A stretch of DNA of 64,000 nucleotides from Methanococcoides methylutens MM1. Lineage in GTDB: Archaea > Halobacteriota > Methanosarcinia > Methanosarcinales > Methanosarcinaceae. Under the pieces are notes generated by a model. The model made no database searches. It saw nothing but the letters and a program-made list of their open reading frames with translations, and was not told where the DNA came from. Every line of letters begins with the position of its first letter. The stretch's first letter is position 1. The position numbers and the translations under genes were made by a program. Positions 10,667-19,944 of the stretch are shown here, one piece after another. The stretch spans positions 372,001-436,000 of the forward strand of contig NZ_CP009518.1 in the NCBI RefSeq assembly GCF_000970325.1. Direction: 5' to 3'.

Positions 10667-11197
10667 TTACCTGACTACCAGAAGTTCTGTCGGAGAGTTC
10701 CTGATTACCTTTTCTGCAACACTTCCAAGCCTGAACCTGCCATCAGCGGTCTTTCCCAGTGTGCCGATTACCAGAAGGTCCACGTTCTCTTTTTCTGCAA
10801 CATCAAGGATTACGTTTGCAGGATGACCTTCCTCAATTCTGATCTCCGCCTCAGCGCCCATCTCCTTGCAAAGTTCTTCCACATAGGATGTGACGGAACT
10901 GCCTTTCTCTTGAAGATTCTTGTGCCTCTCGGTCTTCCACATGTCATCTGCAACCCTGGCAAATTCGCTCCATTGCTCTTTGGTCATATGTTCGCTGACT
11001 GCCATCTTCATTGAGGCGACGTAGTCCCTGTGGACGGCTTCAGGAGTAACACCTACGGTCTCCATCTCAAGAACATAAAGTGCAATGACCTTAGCACCGC
11101 TCAAGGCTGCTATCTTCACCCCCGATCTTGCAGCTTTCTGTGCGTTCTCAGACCCGTCGGTAGCTATCAGTATCTTCTTGTACTCTTTATCTGCCAT
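10667..11197 (-). CDS. Universal stress protein, UspA family
   Basis: Soluble protein of 176 residues with one Usp domain. The N-terminal strand KKILIATDGSENAQKAA and the ATP-binding motif G-x2-G-x9-GS (GTLGKTADGRFRLGS) near residues 144-160 identify the ATP-binding subgroup. A longer than usual middle insert (about residues 45-110, charged and helical) separates the two halves. The role in stress tolerance is a family property. Its promoter lies inside the long palindrome 11204-11238, about 24 bp ahead of the ATG, so the transcript is probably leaderless. Confidence 0.9.
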   Translation of the reverse strand: MADKEYKKILIATDGSENAQKAARSGVKIAALSGAKVIALYVLEMETVGVTPEAVHRDYVASMKMAVSEHMTKEQWSEFARVADDMWKTERHKNLQEKGSSVTSYVEELCKEMGAEAEIRIEEGHPANVILDVAEKENVDLLVIGTLGKTADGRFRLGSVAEKVIRNSPTELLVVR

Positions 11198-11203
11198 AAA
11201 AAA

Positions 11204-11238
11204 CCCCCGCTTTTAGTTATATAAAACTAGAGCGGGGG
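11204..11238 (-). terminator. valS terminator palindrome enclosing the usp promoter
   Basis: Inverted repeat with arms CCCCCGCT (11204-11211) and AGCGGGGG (11231-11238). On the minus strand it lies 18 bp past the valS stop, and the second arm is followed by TTTTTT, giving a strong terminator. The loop contains a second, imperfect inverted repeat (TAGTT/AACTA) around TTATATAA, a TATA-box candidate centred about 24 bp from the usp ATG. The usp start codon comes 6 bases after the hairpin. Confidence 0.75.
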
Positions 11239-11256
11239 CAAAAATAACTGTTTTGG

Positions 11257-13854
11257 TCAGCGTACTATCACGACGACAGTACCGTTGACATCAAGGACAT
11301 CTACAGCCCTTCCGGCTGAGATTACCTCTTTCTCAATGACGATGCTTTCAGGCTCAAGTTCAATATCCTCTCCATCAACTGTTATGTTAATATTGCCTTT
11401 TGAAGCGATGTCAGCAACTTCCACAGGGTCCATTGATGTGAGTGTCTTGATGATAGCTCCTGCCTGCTTCCTGAACTTCGGACCAATGATGCCCATGTTC
11501 GGTTTGATGTTCACAGGAACATGCTCAAAGTCAGGCTCGCCTTCGATTACCTCTACGGTTGAGTTTGTAACACCGGTAAGGTCGGATACATCTTCAAGTG
11601 TGCCGTAGACCTCGATCTTCTCGAGAGGTGCGTTAAGTGCCATACCTGATTCGGACTTGTATCTTCTGACATTTCCGGCGATCTCCTTGATGAGCTCTCC
11701 TTCCGTCTCAATGTCCTCACTGATCAGTGACTCGTCAACTTCCGGCCAGTTCTGTGCGTGTACGCTTCCTTCACCGATTCTTGAGTACATCTCTTCGGCA
11801 AAGAATGGTGCGAAAGGTGCAAGCATGCGTGACAATGCATCGATAGCCTGGCAAAGTGTGTACTGTGCAGCCTTACGTGCGTTCTCGTCATCTCCGTACA
11901 GCCTGGACTTCACAAGTTCAATGTAGTTGTCAGCAAGGGTTTCCCATGCGAATCCTCTGATGGACTTGTAGGCTTCATCGAACTGGTATGCATCAAGGCT
12001 TTCTGTTACTGACATGATCAGCCTGTTAAGGTTGCTCAGGAGCCACTTGTCGATAATGGCAAGTTCTTCTGGTTTGTAGTCCACGATCTCGGAAATGTTG
12101 TCCTCAAGGTGTGACATTGAGAAGCGGTAGATACTCCACATCTTTGTGAAGAACCTGGATGCTGATACAACATCCTTCCACCTGAACATTACATCTGATC
12201 CGGTGGAACCGCCCACTGCAGCCCACTGCCTGAATGAGTCAGCGCTGTATTTTGCGATAACTTCTTCCGGTGAGATGATATTTCCAAGTGACTTGCTCAT
12301 CTTGTGGCCATCTTCTCCAAGTACCATTCCATTAACGAGTATGGAATCCCATGGTCTCTTGTCGGTCAGTGCCTTTGAGCGCAGGATACTGTAGAATGCC
12401 CATGTGCGTATGATATCGTGTCCCTGTGGACGCAACTGGGTCGGGTTCCTCATTTCCTTATCGGTCAGCCAGCCTGCTACGTGCAGTGCTGTAAGGGATG
12501 AGTCCATCCATGTATCCAGTACATCTTCTTCCGGCTCGAAGTCAGTGGAACCGCATTTACATGCTACTGGTGGCTTTTCCTGTGTTGGGTCTATTGGGAG
12601 CCATTCTTCCTCTGCTACCATTACCTCTCCACATTTCTTACAGTACCATACAGGTATAGGGGTTGCAAAGATCCTCTGGCGTGAGATACACCAGTCCCAT
12701 TCCATGGTGCCTGCCCAGTTCTGGAGCCTGACCTTCATGTACTCAGGGAGCCACTGGATCTCATCAGCTGTCTCAAGGATCTCATCATTGTCGATCTTCA
12801 CGAACCACTGTCTCTCGGATAGGATCTCGATAGGTGTCTTGCATCTCCAGCACATTCCGACGTTCTGGTCCAGCGTCTTCTGCTCATAAAGGTATCCTTC
12901 TTTCTTGAGGTCCTCGATGATAGCTGCCTTGCACTCAGGAATTGTCATGCCTGCATATTTACCTGCGATCTCTGTGATGCGTCCGTTCTTGTCAATGGCC
13001 TTTCTCAGTGGAAGGTCATGCTCTACCCACCATCTGACATCCTGCTTGTCACCGAATGTACAGATCATAACGACACCGGTACCAAATGCCGGATCAACGT
13101 CCTTGTCACCGATGACCTTTACGTCATGACCGAACAGCGGGACCTTGACGGTCTGTCCGATGTGCTCATTGTAGCGGTCATCCTCAGGGTTGATGGCAAC
13201 TGCAACACATGCTGCAAGCAGTTCAGGTCTTGTGGTGGCGATCTCAAGTTTGTCGAAGTGCAGGAAGTTAAGCTTAGTGTCCCTTGCATCGTATTCGACC
13301 TCAGCAAAAGCAATGGCTGTTTCACATCTTGGACACCAGTTCACAGGATGCTCTGACTGGTATAAGCGTTCCATGTTCTTCATCCTGACAAAAGATGTCT
13401 GGGTCTTGACATAGTAGTCAGGTTCCATTGTGATGAACTCATTGCTCCAGTCAGTGGAGAACCCGAGGCGAAGCATTGTAGCTCGCATCTTCTCGATGTT
13501 GCCGACGGTCATTTCCTCGCACATCTTCCTGAACTCGGTACGTGGGACCTGGTTCTTGGTAATGCCGTGGATCTCCTCCACTTTTACTTCGGTAGGGAGG
13601 CCGTGACAGTCCCATCCCTGGGGGAACATCACATTGAAACCCTGCATTCTCTTATATCGCGCAACAAAATCGATGTAGCACCAGTTGAGTGAATTTCCGA
13701 TGTGGAAATTTCCTGTTGGATATGGTGGGGGTGTATCTATTATGTACTGTGGACGGGTCTCATCCTTCCAGTCAAAGTGATACATTGACATGTCCCATGT
13801 GTCTTGCCATTTTTCTTCTATTTCATGAGGGTCGTATTCTTTAGGAATCGCCAT
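11257..13854 (-). CDS. valS: Valyl-tRNA synthetase
   Basis: Class I aminoacyl-tRNA synthetase of 865 residues that charges tRNA-Val. The HIGH signature appears as [13 protein letters not shown] (near residue 50) and the second signature as HKMSKSLGN (near 515). The editing (CP1) domain contains the conserved ATTRPE. Zinc-binding cysteine pairs (CPRC, CWRC, CKKC with CKCG) fit the archaeal form. A winding anticodon-binding C-terminal half completes the protein. It ends 59 bp before usp, with a strong hairpin terminator between them. Confidence 0.97.
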   Translation of the reverse strand: MAIPKEYDPHEIEEKWQDTWDMSMYHFDWKDETRPQYIIDTPPPYPTGNFHIGNSLNWCYIDFVARYKRMQGFNVMFPQGWDCHGLPTEVKVEEIHGITKNQVPRTEFRKMCEEMTVGNIEKMRATMLRLGFSTDWSNEFITMEPDYYVKTQTSFVRMKNMERLYQSEHPVNWCPRCETAIAFAEVEYDARDTKLNFLHFDKLEIATTRPELLAACVAVAINPEDDRYNEHIGQTVKVPLFGHDVKVIGDKDVDPAFGTGVVMICTFGDKQDVRWWVEHDLPLRKAIDKNGRITEIAGKYAGMTIPECKAAIIEDLKKEGYLYEQKTLDQNVGMCWRCKTPIEILSERQWFVKIDNDEILETADEIQWLPEYMKVRLQNWAGTMEWDWCISRQRIFATPIPVWYCKKCGEVMVAEEEWLPIDPTQEKPPVACKCGSTDFEPEEDVLDTWMDSSLTALHVAGWLTDKEMRNPTQLRPQGHDIIRTWAFYSILRSKALTDKRPWDSILVNGMVLGEDGHKMSKSLGNIISPEEVIAKYSADSFRQWAAVGGSTGSDVMFRWKDVVSASRFFTKMWSIYRFSMSHLEDNISEIVDYKPEELAIIDKWLLSNLNRLIMSVTESLDAYQFDEAYKSIRGFAWETLADNYIELVKSRLYGDDENARKAAQYTLCQAIDALSRMLAPFAPFFAEEMYSRIGEGSVHAQNWPEVDESLISEDIETEGELIKEIAGNVRRYKSESGMALNAPLEKIEVYGTLEDVSDLTGVTNSTVEVIEGEPDFEHVPVNIKPNMGIIGPKFRKQAGAIIKTLTSMDPVEVADIASKGNINITVDGEDIELEPESIVIEKEVISAGRAVDVLDVNGTVVVIVR

Positions 13855-13996
13855 TAAAACACTCCAATGATAGTTAAACAGTTATCGTGTATTTTGTTAG
13901 ATTGAGAGGCTTAAGATTATTTAAACATATCTGGTTGGAACTAAGATATGTGCCTTTATTTTAGTCCGGAATAAAAATAGTTAAAAAAAGAAGGTT

Positions 13997-15067
13997 TTAG
14001 CTGGAGCTTGTTTCCGTTGGTTCCCAGCCAAATCTCTTCATGACCATCTTGATACGGGCATTGATCTCCCTCTTATCGAATGGTTTTGAGATATAATCAT
14101 CAATTCCAAGCTTCATTCCCTTGAGCTTGTCCTCGACCTCTGTCTTTGCAGAGACCATTATGACTGCAATATCAGTTGTATCGCTCTTCTGCTTGAGCTT
14201 TTCCACGACCTCATATCCATCCATGTCCGGCATCATGATGTCCAGCAGTATAAGGTCGGGAAGTTCTTCAGTAGCCTTCTTTACGGCCTCTTCACCGCTG
14301 TATGCTATTATGAAATCGTATGGTTCCGTAGCAAGGGAGAGTCTTATCAGTTCAGGAATGTCCGGCTCATCGTCCACGACAAGGATCTTCAACCTGTCCT
14401 TTTTCATCTTCTGCAGGCCGTAGCTCAGGTCGATCTTCCCATCAACTATGGAATACTGCAGGTCCAGGCTGTTCATTCCGATATCGGTATGTATCTTTCC
14501 CTGTTCCGTGATGTCAACGATGACATCAAAGAAGGAGCGCATCAGGCCTTCGGTGTCACCAGGGAGGGCACCTTTTCCAAGCATGGAGATTATGCTGCCC
14601 TGATTGTCACGAACTGTCCTTTCAAGGAATTTAATAAAATTCTCAACGATCTGCAGGTTGTCCTTGGAAAGTACTGTGAGGTCATCAAGAACAAGGATTG
14701 ATCCGGGATTCTGGCTGAATATCTTCGAAGCATGAGACCCGATCCTGATGTAGTCTGTCACAGAATTACAATACAGCGTGTTCGGATCGTTCTTTCCAGG
14801 TCCCTCTGTATCAATGAACCACATTCTTTCCATAAGGTCCCCGACTTGCAGGCCATATTCCTCAAATCTTTCAAGCACATGCTTCCTTGAGGTCTTCAGG
14901 CAAAGCCATACAATATTACGAGAAGGATCACACTTCATTGCAGAATAAGTGTAGAAATAGATCATCCTCTCGCTGAACACATTGACCGGTGCTAACAATA
15001 ATGCATTCTTTGTAGTTAGTTCCTTACAAAGCGTGCTCATGATCTCGTCAGTTTCTTCTGCAGACAT
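13997..15067 (-). CDS. RecA/KaiC-like domain fused to a response-regulator receiver domain
   Basis: Protein of 356 residues with two parts. Residues about 1-215 resemble the RecA/KaiC-like signalling domains of archaea (SILVLDDLTVLSKDN at 123-137 is in a Walker B-like position), but no GK[ST] P-loop is visible: the expected site reads LLLAPVNVFSERM, so ATP binding may be lost. Residues about 226-345 are a complete receiver domain: acidic pocket D232/D233, phospho-acceptor D276 in LLLDIMMPD, and K328 in SKPF. No DNA-binding output domain follows. It probably relays signals by protein contact; no kinase is adjacent. Confidence 0.85.
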   Translation of the reverse strand: MSAEETDEIMSTLCKELTTKNALLLAPVNVFSERMIYFYTYSAMKCDPSRNIVWLCLKTSRKHVLERFEEYGLQVGDLMERMWFIDTEGPGKNDPNTLYCNSVTDYIRIGSHASKIFSQNPGSILVLDDLTVLSKDNLQIVENFIKFLERTVRDNQGSIISMLGKGALPGDTEGLMRSFFDVIVDITEQGKIHTDIGMNSLDLQYSIVDGKIDLSYGLQKMKKDRLKILVVDDEPDIPELIRLSLATEPYDFIIAYSGEEAVKKATEELPDLILLDIMMPDMDGYEVVEKLKQKSDTTDIAVIMVSAKTEVEDKLKGMKLGIDDYISKPFDKREINARIKMVMKRFGWEPTETSSS

Positions 15068-15330
15068 CTTACCCTCACAATTTCAGTACTTACTATTGTT
15101 TTTTTTCTAATATTAATCTTTTCAAATCAACCTCCTTTTTTTGATGTATATTTGTGTCTATTTTCCAGACACTATCCTATTTCTGGTAAGGTCAAAATAT
15201 TGGATGGGCTGATTACAAAAAGGTCTGTCAAATTTGAAAGTGAACTCCATCAGCTAGCAATTCAATGTAAAGTAAAAGAAAAAATGAATTAAGTTGACTA
15301 AAAATTAGGTGGATCAAGAAAATAAATACG

Positions 15331-15350
15331 TGAATGAATGAATGAATGAA
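15331..15350. repeat. TGAA tetranucleotide repeat, five copies
   Basis: Five perfect tandem copies of TGAA in a non-coding A/T-rich interval. The tract is short, so length variation by slippage is possible but nothing nearby would obviously be switched by it. Confidence 0.9.
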
Positions 15351-15371
15351 CTAAAAATAAGCCAAAAAATA

Positions 15372-15412
15372 AAATTGAAGAAGGCTCGCCTTAAACAGCA
15401 AAGCCTTCAATG
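15372..15412 (-). terminator. Terminator hairpin downstream of alaS
   Basis: On the minus strand, 11 bases after the alaS stop, TTGAAGGC pairs with GCCTTCTTCAA across a 16-base loop (two unpaired bases in the second arm). The tract TTTTATTTTTT follows. This is the layout of a hairpin plus T-run terminator. Confidence 0.65.
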
Positions 15413-15422
15413 TAATCAATGT

Positions 15423-18194
15423 TCATTCGATCTGCTCTTTCAGAAGCTCAATACTCCTGTTCAGGGCTTCATCCATTTTTGATGCGTCTGTTCCGCCACC
15501 GCGGGCCATGTTAGGACGGCCTCCGCCGCCACCGCCGACAATTGCGGACATCTCTTTGACTATTGCGCCTACGTTGATGCCATTCTTTACAGCATCTTCT
15601 CCGGCAGCTGCGACGATCTTCACACCGTTCATCTCGCTTATCAGCACAGCGACGACATCGGTTTCCTGTGTAAGTTCACCTGCTGTCTTGGTGAGCTCAT
15701 CGCTGTCTGCATTCGTGATGGATTTTGCGATGACCTTTATGCCATTGATATCCTCAGCTTCGGTGACCAGCTGGCTTACCCTTGCGTGTGCAAGGTCCTC
15801 TTTGAGCCTTGTGTTCTCCTTCTTGAACTCCTTCCATTCCTCGAAGAATCTCTCGATGGTGGGTGGCAGCTGTTCTGCTGACACACGGAGTGTTTCGGAT
15901 GAATCGCGCACAAGTGATTCAAGGTCCTGCATTGCCTTTACAGCAGCTTCTCCTGCTGCATATTCAAGACGCTCCACGCCGTCCTGAATACGTTCTGTCT
16001 TCAGGATCTTGATAGGTCCCACAAGGCCTGTGTTGGTACAGTGGGTACCTGCACATGCTTCGATGTCATTGCCCACCTGCATCACACGGATCATCTTTCC
16101 TGGCGGTACGCCACCCTGGTAAAGGCGGAATCCGTATTTCTGCTCGGCCTCTGTCCTGTCCATCCAGTCGCTTAGCACACGCCTGTTCTCCATGACGGTG
16201 CGGTTTGCGATAAGCTCGATCTGGTCCAGCTCTTCCTGTGTGATACGCTTGTAGTGGGAAAGGTCAAGACGTGCCCTGTCCTTGAATTTCTGTGCACCTG
16301 CCTGCCAGATGTGGCTTCCAAGGACCTCTCTTGCAGCATCATTGATGATGTGAGTTGCAGTGTGGTGTCTTGCATGTGCCATACGGCGCTCCTCATCAAC
16401 CCTGCCTACCACCAGATCGCCTTTCCTGATGTGCAGTTCGTCCTCTATATTATCGATAGTATGGACCACAACTCCATCGTAGATCTGTGTGTCCACCACA
16501 TTAAGCACCTCATCCTCAACGGTCAGTGTTCCATGGTCTGCCGGCTGTCCTCCTCCCTCCGGGTAGAGCAGTGTGTTATCAAGAACGATGTTGTTCTCGA
16601 ATATGTCAAGCACGACACCCTCGAACTCCATCCTGTTCGGTTCATCGTAGAACAGGCGCTTTGTCTTTGGCAATTTTGCGATTCTGTCAGCAAATGGAAT
16701 TACCTTTTCTTCCTTCTCCTCGGACTTACTGTGCTTGTCAGCAACCAGTGAATAGAAGTTGTCCGGAAGGTCTACTTCCACACCTGCTTCTGATGCAACG
16801 GACTTTGAAATTTCCGGTGGGATCCCATGACTGTCGTACATGTCGATGATGGTCTCAAGAGGGATCTTCTCTCCGCTCTTCTTGTAATGCTTTGCAGATT
16901 TTTCCATCATTCTCCTGCCACGGTCGAGAGTATCTGCGAACTTGCGTTCCTCGTGGACCAGAATGTCGTCGATGACGTCGAAGTTCTCCTGGAACTCGGG
17001 GTACTCAGGAAGGTTGTCGATGTGCATCCTGACGATCTCGGAGATTGGTATCTTGATGCCAAGGTCCTTCATCATCCTGAGGGTCCTGCGTATGACAAGC
17101 CTTGCAAGGTAACCTGCCTTGACGTTTGATGGGATACCGCCGTCACCGAGCATGAATGTGAGGCATCTTGTGTGGTCTGTGATCGCGTAGACGCTTTCCA
17201 CAGGCTCCATTATGGAACTTAGCTTTTCTACGGTTGTGCCAATGCTGGATGCTACCTGCTTCCTCAGTTCGAAGAGGTTTGCCTTCTCGCTGACATCCAT
17301 AAGGCCCGCCAGGCGTGCGTTCTGTGAAAGGATGTTGGTGTACTCTTCGTTCTCAAGCTCGTGCTCGATTCCGGCAAGTCCCATAAGCTCGTTCACGATG
17401 CCAGGGAAGATCGCATCATAGATCGTTGGTGAACCCTTTGATGCCCATACGAATCTCTCAAGTCCGTATCCTGTATCCACAATGTAGTTATCCATCTTGG
17501 AATACATGTCTCCCTTGATGTCGATGCTTCCCTTCTTGTCCTGCTTCAGGTCCATGAACACAAGTGTTGCGACCTCAAGTCCGCCGATAAGTGTTTCCAC
17601 ACACGGGCCTGCATTTCCTCCGCCTGCCCATGGTTCTTCCTTATATGTGACTGCCATCGGATCTGCACCAAGGGAGTTGAGAAGTCCGTCACAAAGTTCA
17701 AGGGTTTGGTCCTTCCAGTAGATCTCCTTGTCCTTCTTGTTGAAGGCGTGGTGAGCCATCATCTCAAAGGTCGTAAGGTGCCTGCCACTCCTTCCAACAG
17801 CATCAAGGTCTGAAAGCCTGATGCATGGCTGGGAAATAGTAAGTGGGTTTGCCGGTGGTGGTACCTGGCCTGATGTTACGAATGGCTGGAAGTCGGCAAT
17901 GGATGCAATGGTAAGGTAAATGTCATCTCTCCATCTGGCAATGACCGGATACCTGTCAACACGGGTATGTCCCTGTTCCTCGAAGAACTTGAGGTAGGAT
18001 TCCCGCATATCTGCAAGTTCCATCTTTTTCTTGAATACGGGATTGCCTATGAATGAATAGGGGTCGCATGGTGCGTCTCCACATGTTTCCCTGTCCAGGT
18101 CCCGTGTCCAGAAGTATTTACCGCATTTGGGACACTGTTTTCTGATAAATCCGTTATCAGAGAAAAAATCGATTTGATATTCATCTTCAAGCAT
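15423..18194 (-). CDS. alaS: Alanyl-tRNA synthetase, archaeal type
   Basis: Class II synthetase of 923 residues. The archaeal-specific N-terminal extension carries a cysteine cluster (CPKCGKYFW ... CGDAPC). The aminoacylation core spans about 60-450; the editing domain has the zinc site HHTATH and CAGTHC; the C-terminal region is rich in glycine (VGGGGGGRPNMARGGG), typical for AlaS oligomerisation domains. It both charges tRNA-Ala and removes mischarged Ser/Gly. It is transcribed alone, with a divergent small ORF 294 bp upstream. Confidence 0.97.
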   Translation of the reverse strand: MLEDEYQIDFFSDNGFIRKQCPKCGKYFWTRDLDRETCGDAPCDPYSFIGNPVFKKKMELADMRESYLKFFEEQGHTRVDRYPVIARWRDDIYLTIASIADFQPFVTSGQVPPPANPLTISQPCIRLSDLDAVGRSGRHLTTFEMMAHHAFNKKDKEIYWKDQTLELCDGLLNSLGADPMAVTYKEEPWAGGGNAGPCVETLIGGLEVATLVFMDLKQDKKGSIDIKGDMYSKMDNYIVDTGYGLERFVWASKGSPTIYDAIFPGIVNELMGLAGIEHELENEEYTNILSQNARLAGLMDVSEKANLFELRKQVASSIGTTVEKLSSIMEPVESVYAITDHTRCLTFMLGDGGIPSNVKAGYLARLVIRRTLRMMKDLGIKIPISEIVRMHIDNLPEYPEFQENFDVIDDILVHEERKFADTLDRGRRMMEKSAKHYKKSGEKIPLETIIDMYDSHGIPPEISKSVASEAGVEVDLPDNFYSLVADKHSKSEEKEEKVIPFADRIAKLPKTKRLFYDEPNRMEFEGVVLDIFENNIVLDNTLLYPEGGGQPADHGTLTVEDEVLNVVDTQIYDGVVVHTIDNIEDELHIRKGDLVVGRVDEERRMAHARHHTATHIINDAAREVLGSHIWQAGAQKFKDRARLDLSHYKRITQEELDQIELIANRTVMENRRVLSDWMDRTEAEQKYGFRLYQGGVPPGKMIRVMQVGNDIEACAGTHCTNTGLVGPIKILKTERIQDGVERLEYAAGEAAVKAMQDLESLVRDSSETLRVSAEQLPPTIERFFEEWKEFKKENTRLKEDLAHARVSQLVTEAEDINGIKVIAKSITNADSDELTKTAGELTQETDVVAVLISEMNGVKIVAAAGEDAVKNGINVGAIVKEMSAIVGGGGGGRPNMARGGGTDASKMDEALNRSIELLKEQIE

Positions 18195-18488
18195 AATGAT
18201 TCCAACTGTAATTGTTATTTTGTAATCATGCTGTATGCAATATAGTTAGTACATAATGTGTTCTACCACGTATCCTTCAATAGTTTAAATAAATTTCTCA
18301 TTTTGATCGTGAATACAAATTTTCGTATTTTGTATCCTGCCCTTTTGCCTTTCATGATGTTGTTTTTTCTTTCAGCTCAATTCGTTTCCATTTTTCATGT
18401 GTACATATTTGCTTTCTATCTGCAAAAAACGTGGACACACTGGCTATATGCATGTCCATAGAAACTAGCTATTATACGTTAGGAAAAG

Positions 18489-18773
18489 ATGATCACAATG
18501 CAGGCAGTCAAATATATGTCCCTGGTCTTCAGGGGCGCAGTAGAAGAATATGATAATACAGGTGTTCGGCCATCTGTTTTCCTGGATGCAGCCGGGGATC
18601 TGCAGATCTATCTCTGTGATCCGATACTTGATGACGCTGAGGCTGAGGGCAATGTTCCTGAAATGGAGCTCGAGGTCAATGGTGGTCAGTTCTCTGACTA
18701 TCCTGGTAACAACTTTAACGTCAGCTACAACAGGATGAGGTCCGAAGTGGTGTCCGATCAGCTACCACGCTAA
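18489..18773 (+). CDS. Small acidic hypothetical protein
   Basis: An acidic 94-residue protein (91 if started at the ATG at 18498) with no motif I recognise and no membrane segment. It looks like a compact beta-rich domain (YMSLVFRG, LQIYLCDP, MELEVNGG). GGAAAAG directly precedes the first ATG. It stands alone between alaS and surE, each more than 150 bp away. Even codon use and a start signal support a real gene; function unknown. Confidence 0.65.
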   Translation: MITMQAVKYMSLVFRGAVEEYDNTGVRPSVFLDAAGDLQIYLCDPILDDAEAEGNVPEMELEVNGGQFSDYPGNNFNVSYNRMRSEVVSDQLPR

Positions 18774-18938
18774 CTCTTATTTGACGTGTAATACTGTGTC
18801 TGTCATTCATCAGGTGTTTGCATAATGCCTGCCTGATGGCATTGTTTTAATGTTCATCTATCCTTAAGTCCACACTCCAAATCCCTTTTTACTTTTTTTA
18901 TCTTTTTTGTTCCATTAACTATAATACGACAAAGGACA

Positions 18939-19736
18939 ATGAGAACACCGATGTCAAAGCGAATACTGCTCACGAACGATGATGGTGTCTATGCTGCCGG
19001 TATAAGGGCAGCCTATAGGAGTGTGTCCGACCTTGGCGATGTCACTGTCTCAGCACCGGCTATGCAACAAAGCGGGGTGGGGCGATCGATTTCCATATTT
19101 GATCCACTTCGTATAACACGTACATCCATAGATGGCATAGATGTGCATGCTGTGGGCGGGACCCCCACAGATTCCGTGATCCTGGGTATCTTTTCTATTA
19201 TGAAGGAACTGCCTGATCTGATCCTCTCCGGGTTCAACATTGGTGAGAACATAAGTACCGACACAATTACGACATCAGGGACCATCGGAGCTGCACTCGA
19301 GGGTGCAAGTTATGGTGTTCCCGCAATTGCTGCTTCCATCCAGGTGACAGAGGAAGGCCTGAAGTTCGATGACCTTCGGGATTTCCAGCATGATTTCGAT
19401 GTGGGTGTGAAGTTTGTGAACCGGGTGGCGAAAAAAGTGTTGAATGACGGTCTTCCTGAGAATGTAGACCTTCTGAACATTAACATCCCTCATTTTGCAG
19501 AAGATGATTGTGATGTGGAGATAACAAGGCTTGCACGCAAGTTCTTCGATACCAATGTCGAAGAGCGTCATGATCCAAGGGGAACCTCATATTACTGGAT
19601 CACAGGTGACCTTATCCACGAAGCGGAAGAGGGTACTGATGTCAATGCTATCGAGAACGGTCGCATATCTGTGACACCGATCTCGCTGGATGCAACATCT
19701 CCGATCGATTTTTCAGATATAGAGCATCTGGTCTGA
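18939..19736 (+). CDS. surE: 5'-nucleotidase SurE (survival protein)
   Basis: Metal-dependent nucleoside monophosphate phosphatase of 265 residues (261 if it starts at the ATG at 18951, MSKRILL). The metal-binding N-terminus ILLTNDDGVYAAGI, the loop VGGTPTDSV and LILSGFNIGENIS are characteristic; the last normally reads SGIN.G.N, a mild variation. The AAGGA ahead of the gene is too close to the first ATG and rather far from the second, so the start is undecided. Confidence 0.94.
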   Translation: MRTPMSKRILLTNDDGVYAAGIRAAYRSVSDLGDVTVSAPAMQQSGVGRSISIFDPLRITRTSIDGIDVHAVGGTPTDSVILGIFSIMKELPDLILSGFNIGENISTDTITTSGTIGAALEGASYGVPAIAASIQVTEEGLKFDDLRDFQHDFDVGVKFVNRVAKKVLNDGLPENVDLLNINIPHFAEDDCDVEITRLARKFFDTNVEERHDPRGTSYYWITGDLIHEAEEGTDVNAIENGRISVTPISLDATSPIDFSDIEHLV

Positions 19737-19794
19737 TACTTTCAGCCAGATGAAAAAAGATAGTAATGAATTGAAAGGCAGTACTATATTGGTT

Positions 19795-19944
19795 TTACTT
19801 TTTCAGCTTGATAGTGATGTCCTTCCAGTCAGGGTCGACACCATGAAGCGTCTCCACTGAAGAGCTGGTCATTGCTCCCAGGACCTTCTGCACAAAATGG
19901 TTGATCTCAATATCATTGCCGTCAACTGTAAGTTCAACTTCCAT
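19795..19944 (-). CDS. 49-residue conserved-looking protein overlapping moaA
   Basis: Small ORF read directly from the minus strand: it starts MEVELTVDGNDIEINHFVQK and ends DWKDITIKLKK. Its ATG lies inside the last codons of moaA (11-base overlap), which points to translational coupling. The composition is balanced, with alternating hydrophobic strands (VELTV, IEINHFVQKVL, ITIKL). The sequence suggests a tiny alpha/beta fold. Function is unknown; position suggests a link to molybdopterin or to MoaA itself, which is inference. Confidence 0.7.
   Translation of the reverse strand: MEVELTVDGNDIEINHFVQKVLGAMTSSSVETLHGVDPDWKDITIKLKK

Larger units (their letters stand above)
15068..15422. other. 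Gene-free interval between the KaiC/REC gene and alaS
   Basis: A/T-rich and without a convincing reading frame on either strand. It contains the probable promoter region of the upstream minus-strand gene (near 15080-15125, several A/T runs), a short TGAA tandem repeat (15331-15350) and the alaS terminator hairpin (15372-15412). The stretch 15130-15290 has no feature I can name. Confidence 0.6.

Noticed and set aside
15331-15350. Phase-variable tetranucleotide tract
   Set aside because: The TGAA repeat is real but lies outside any gene or clear promoter, so no switching target is evident.
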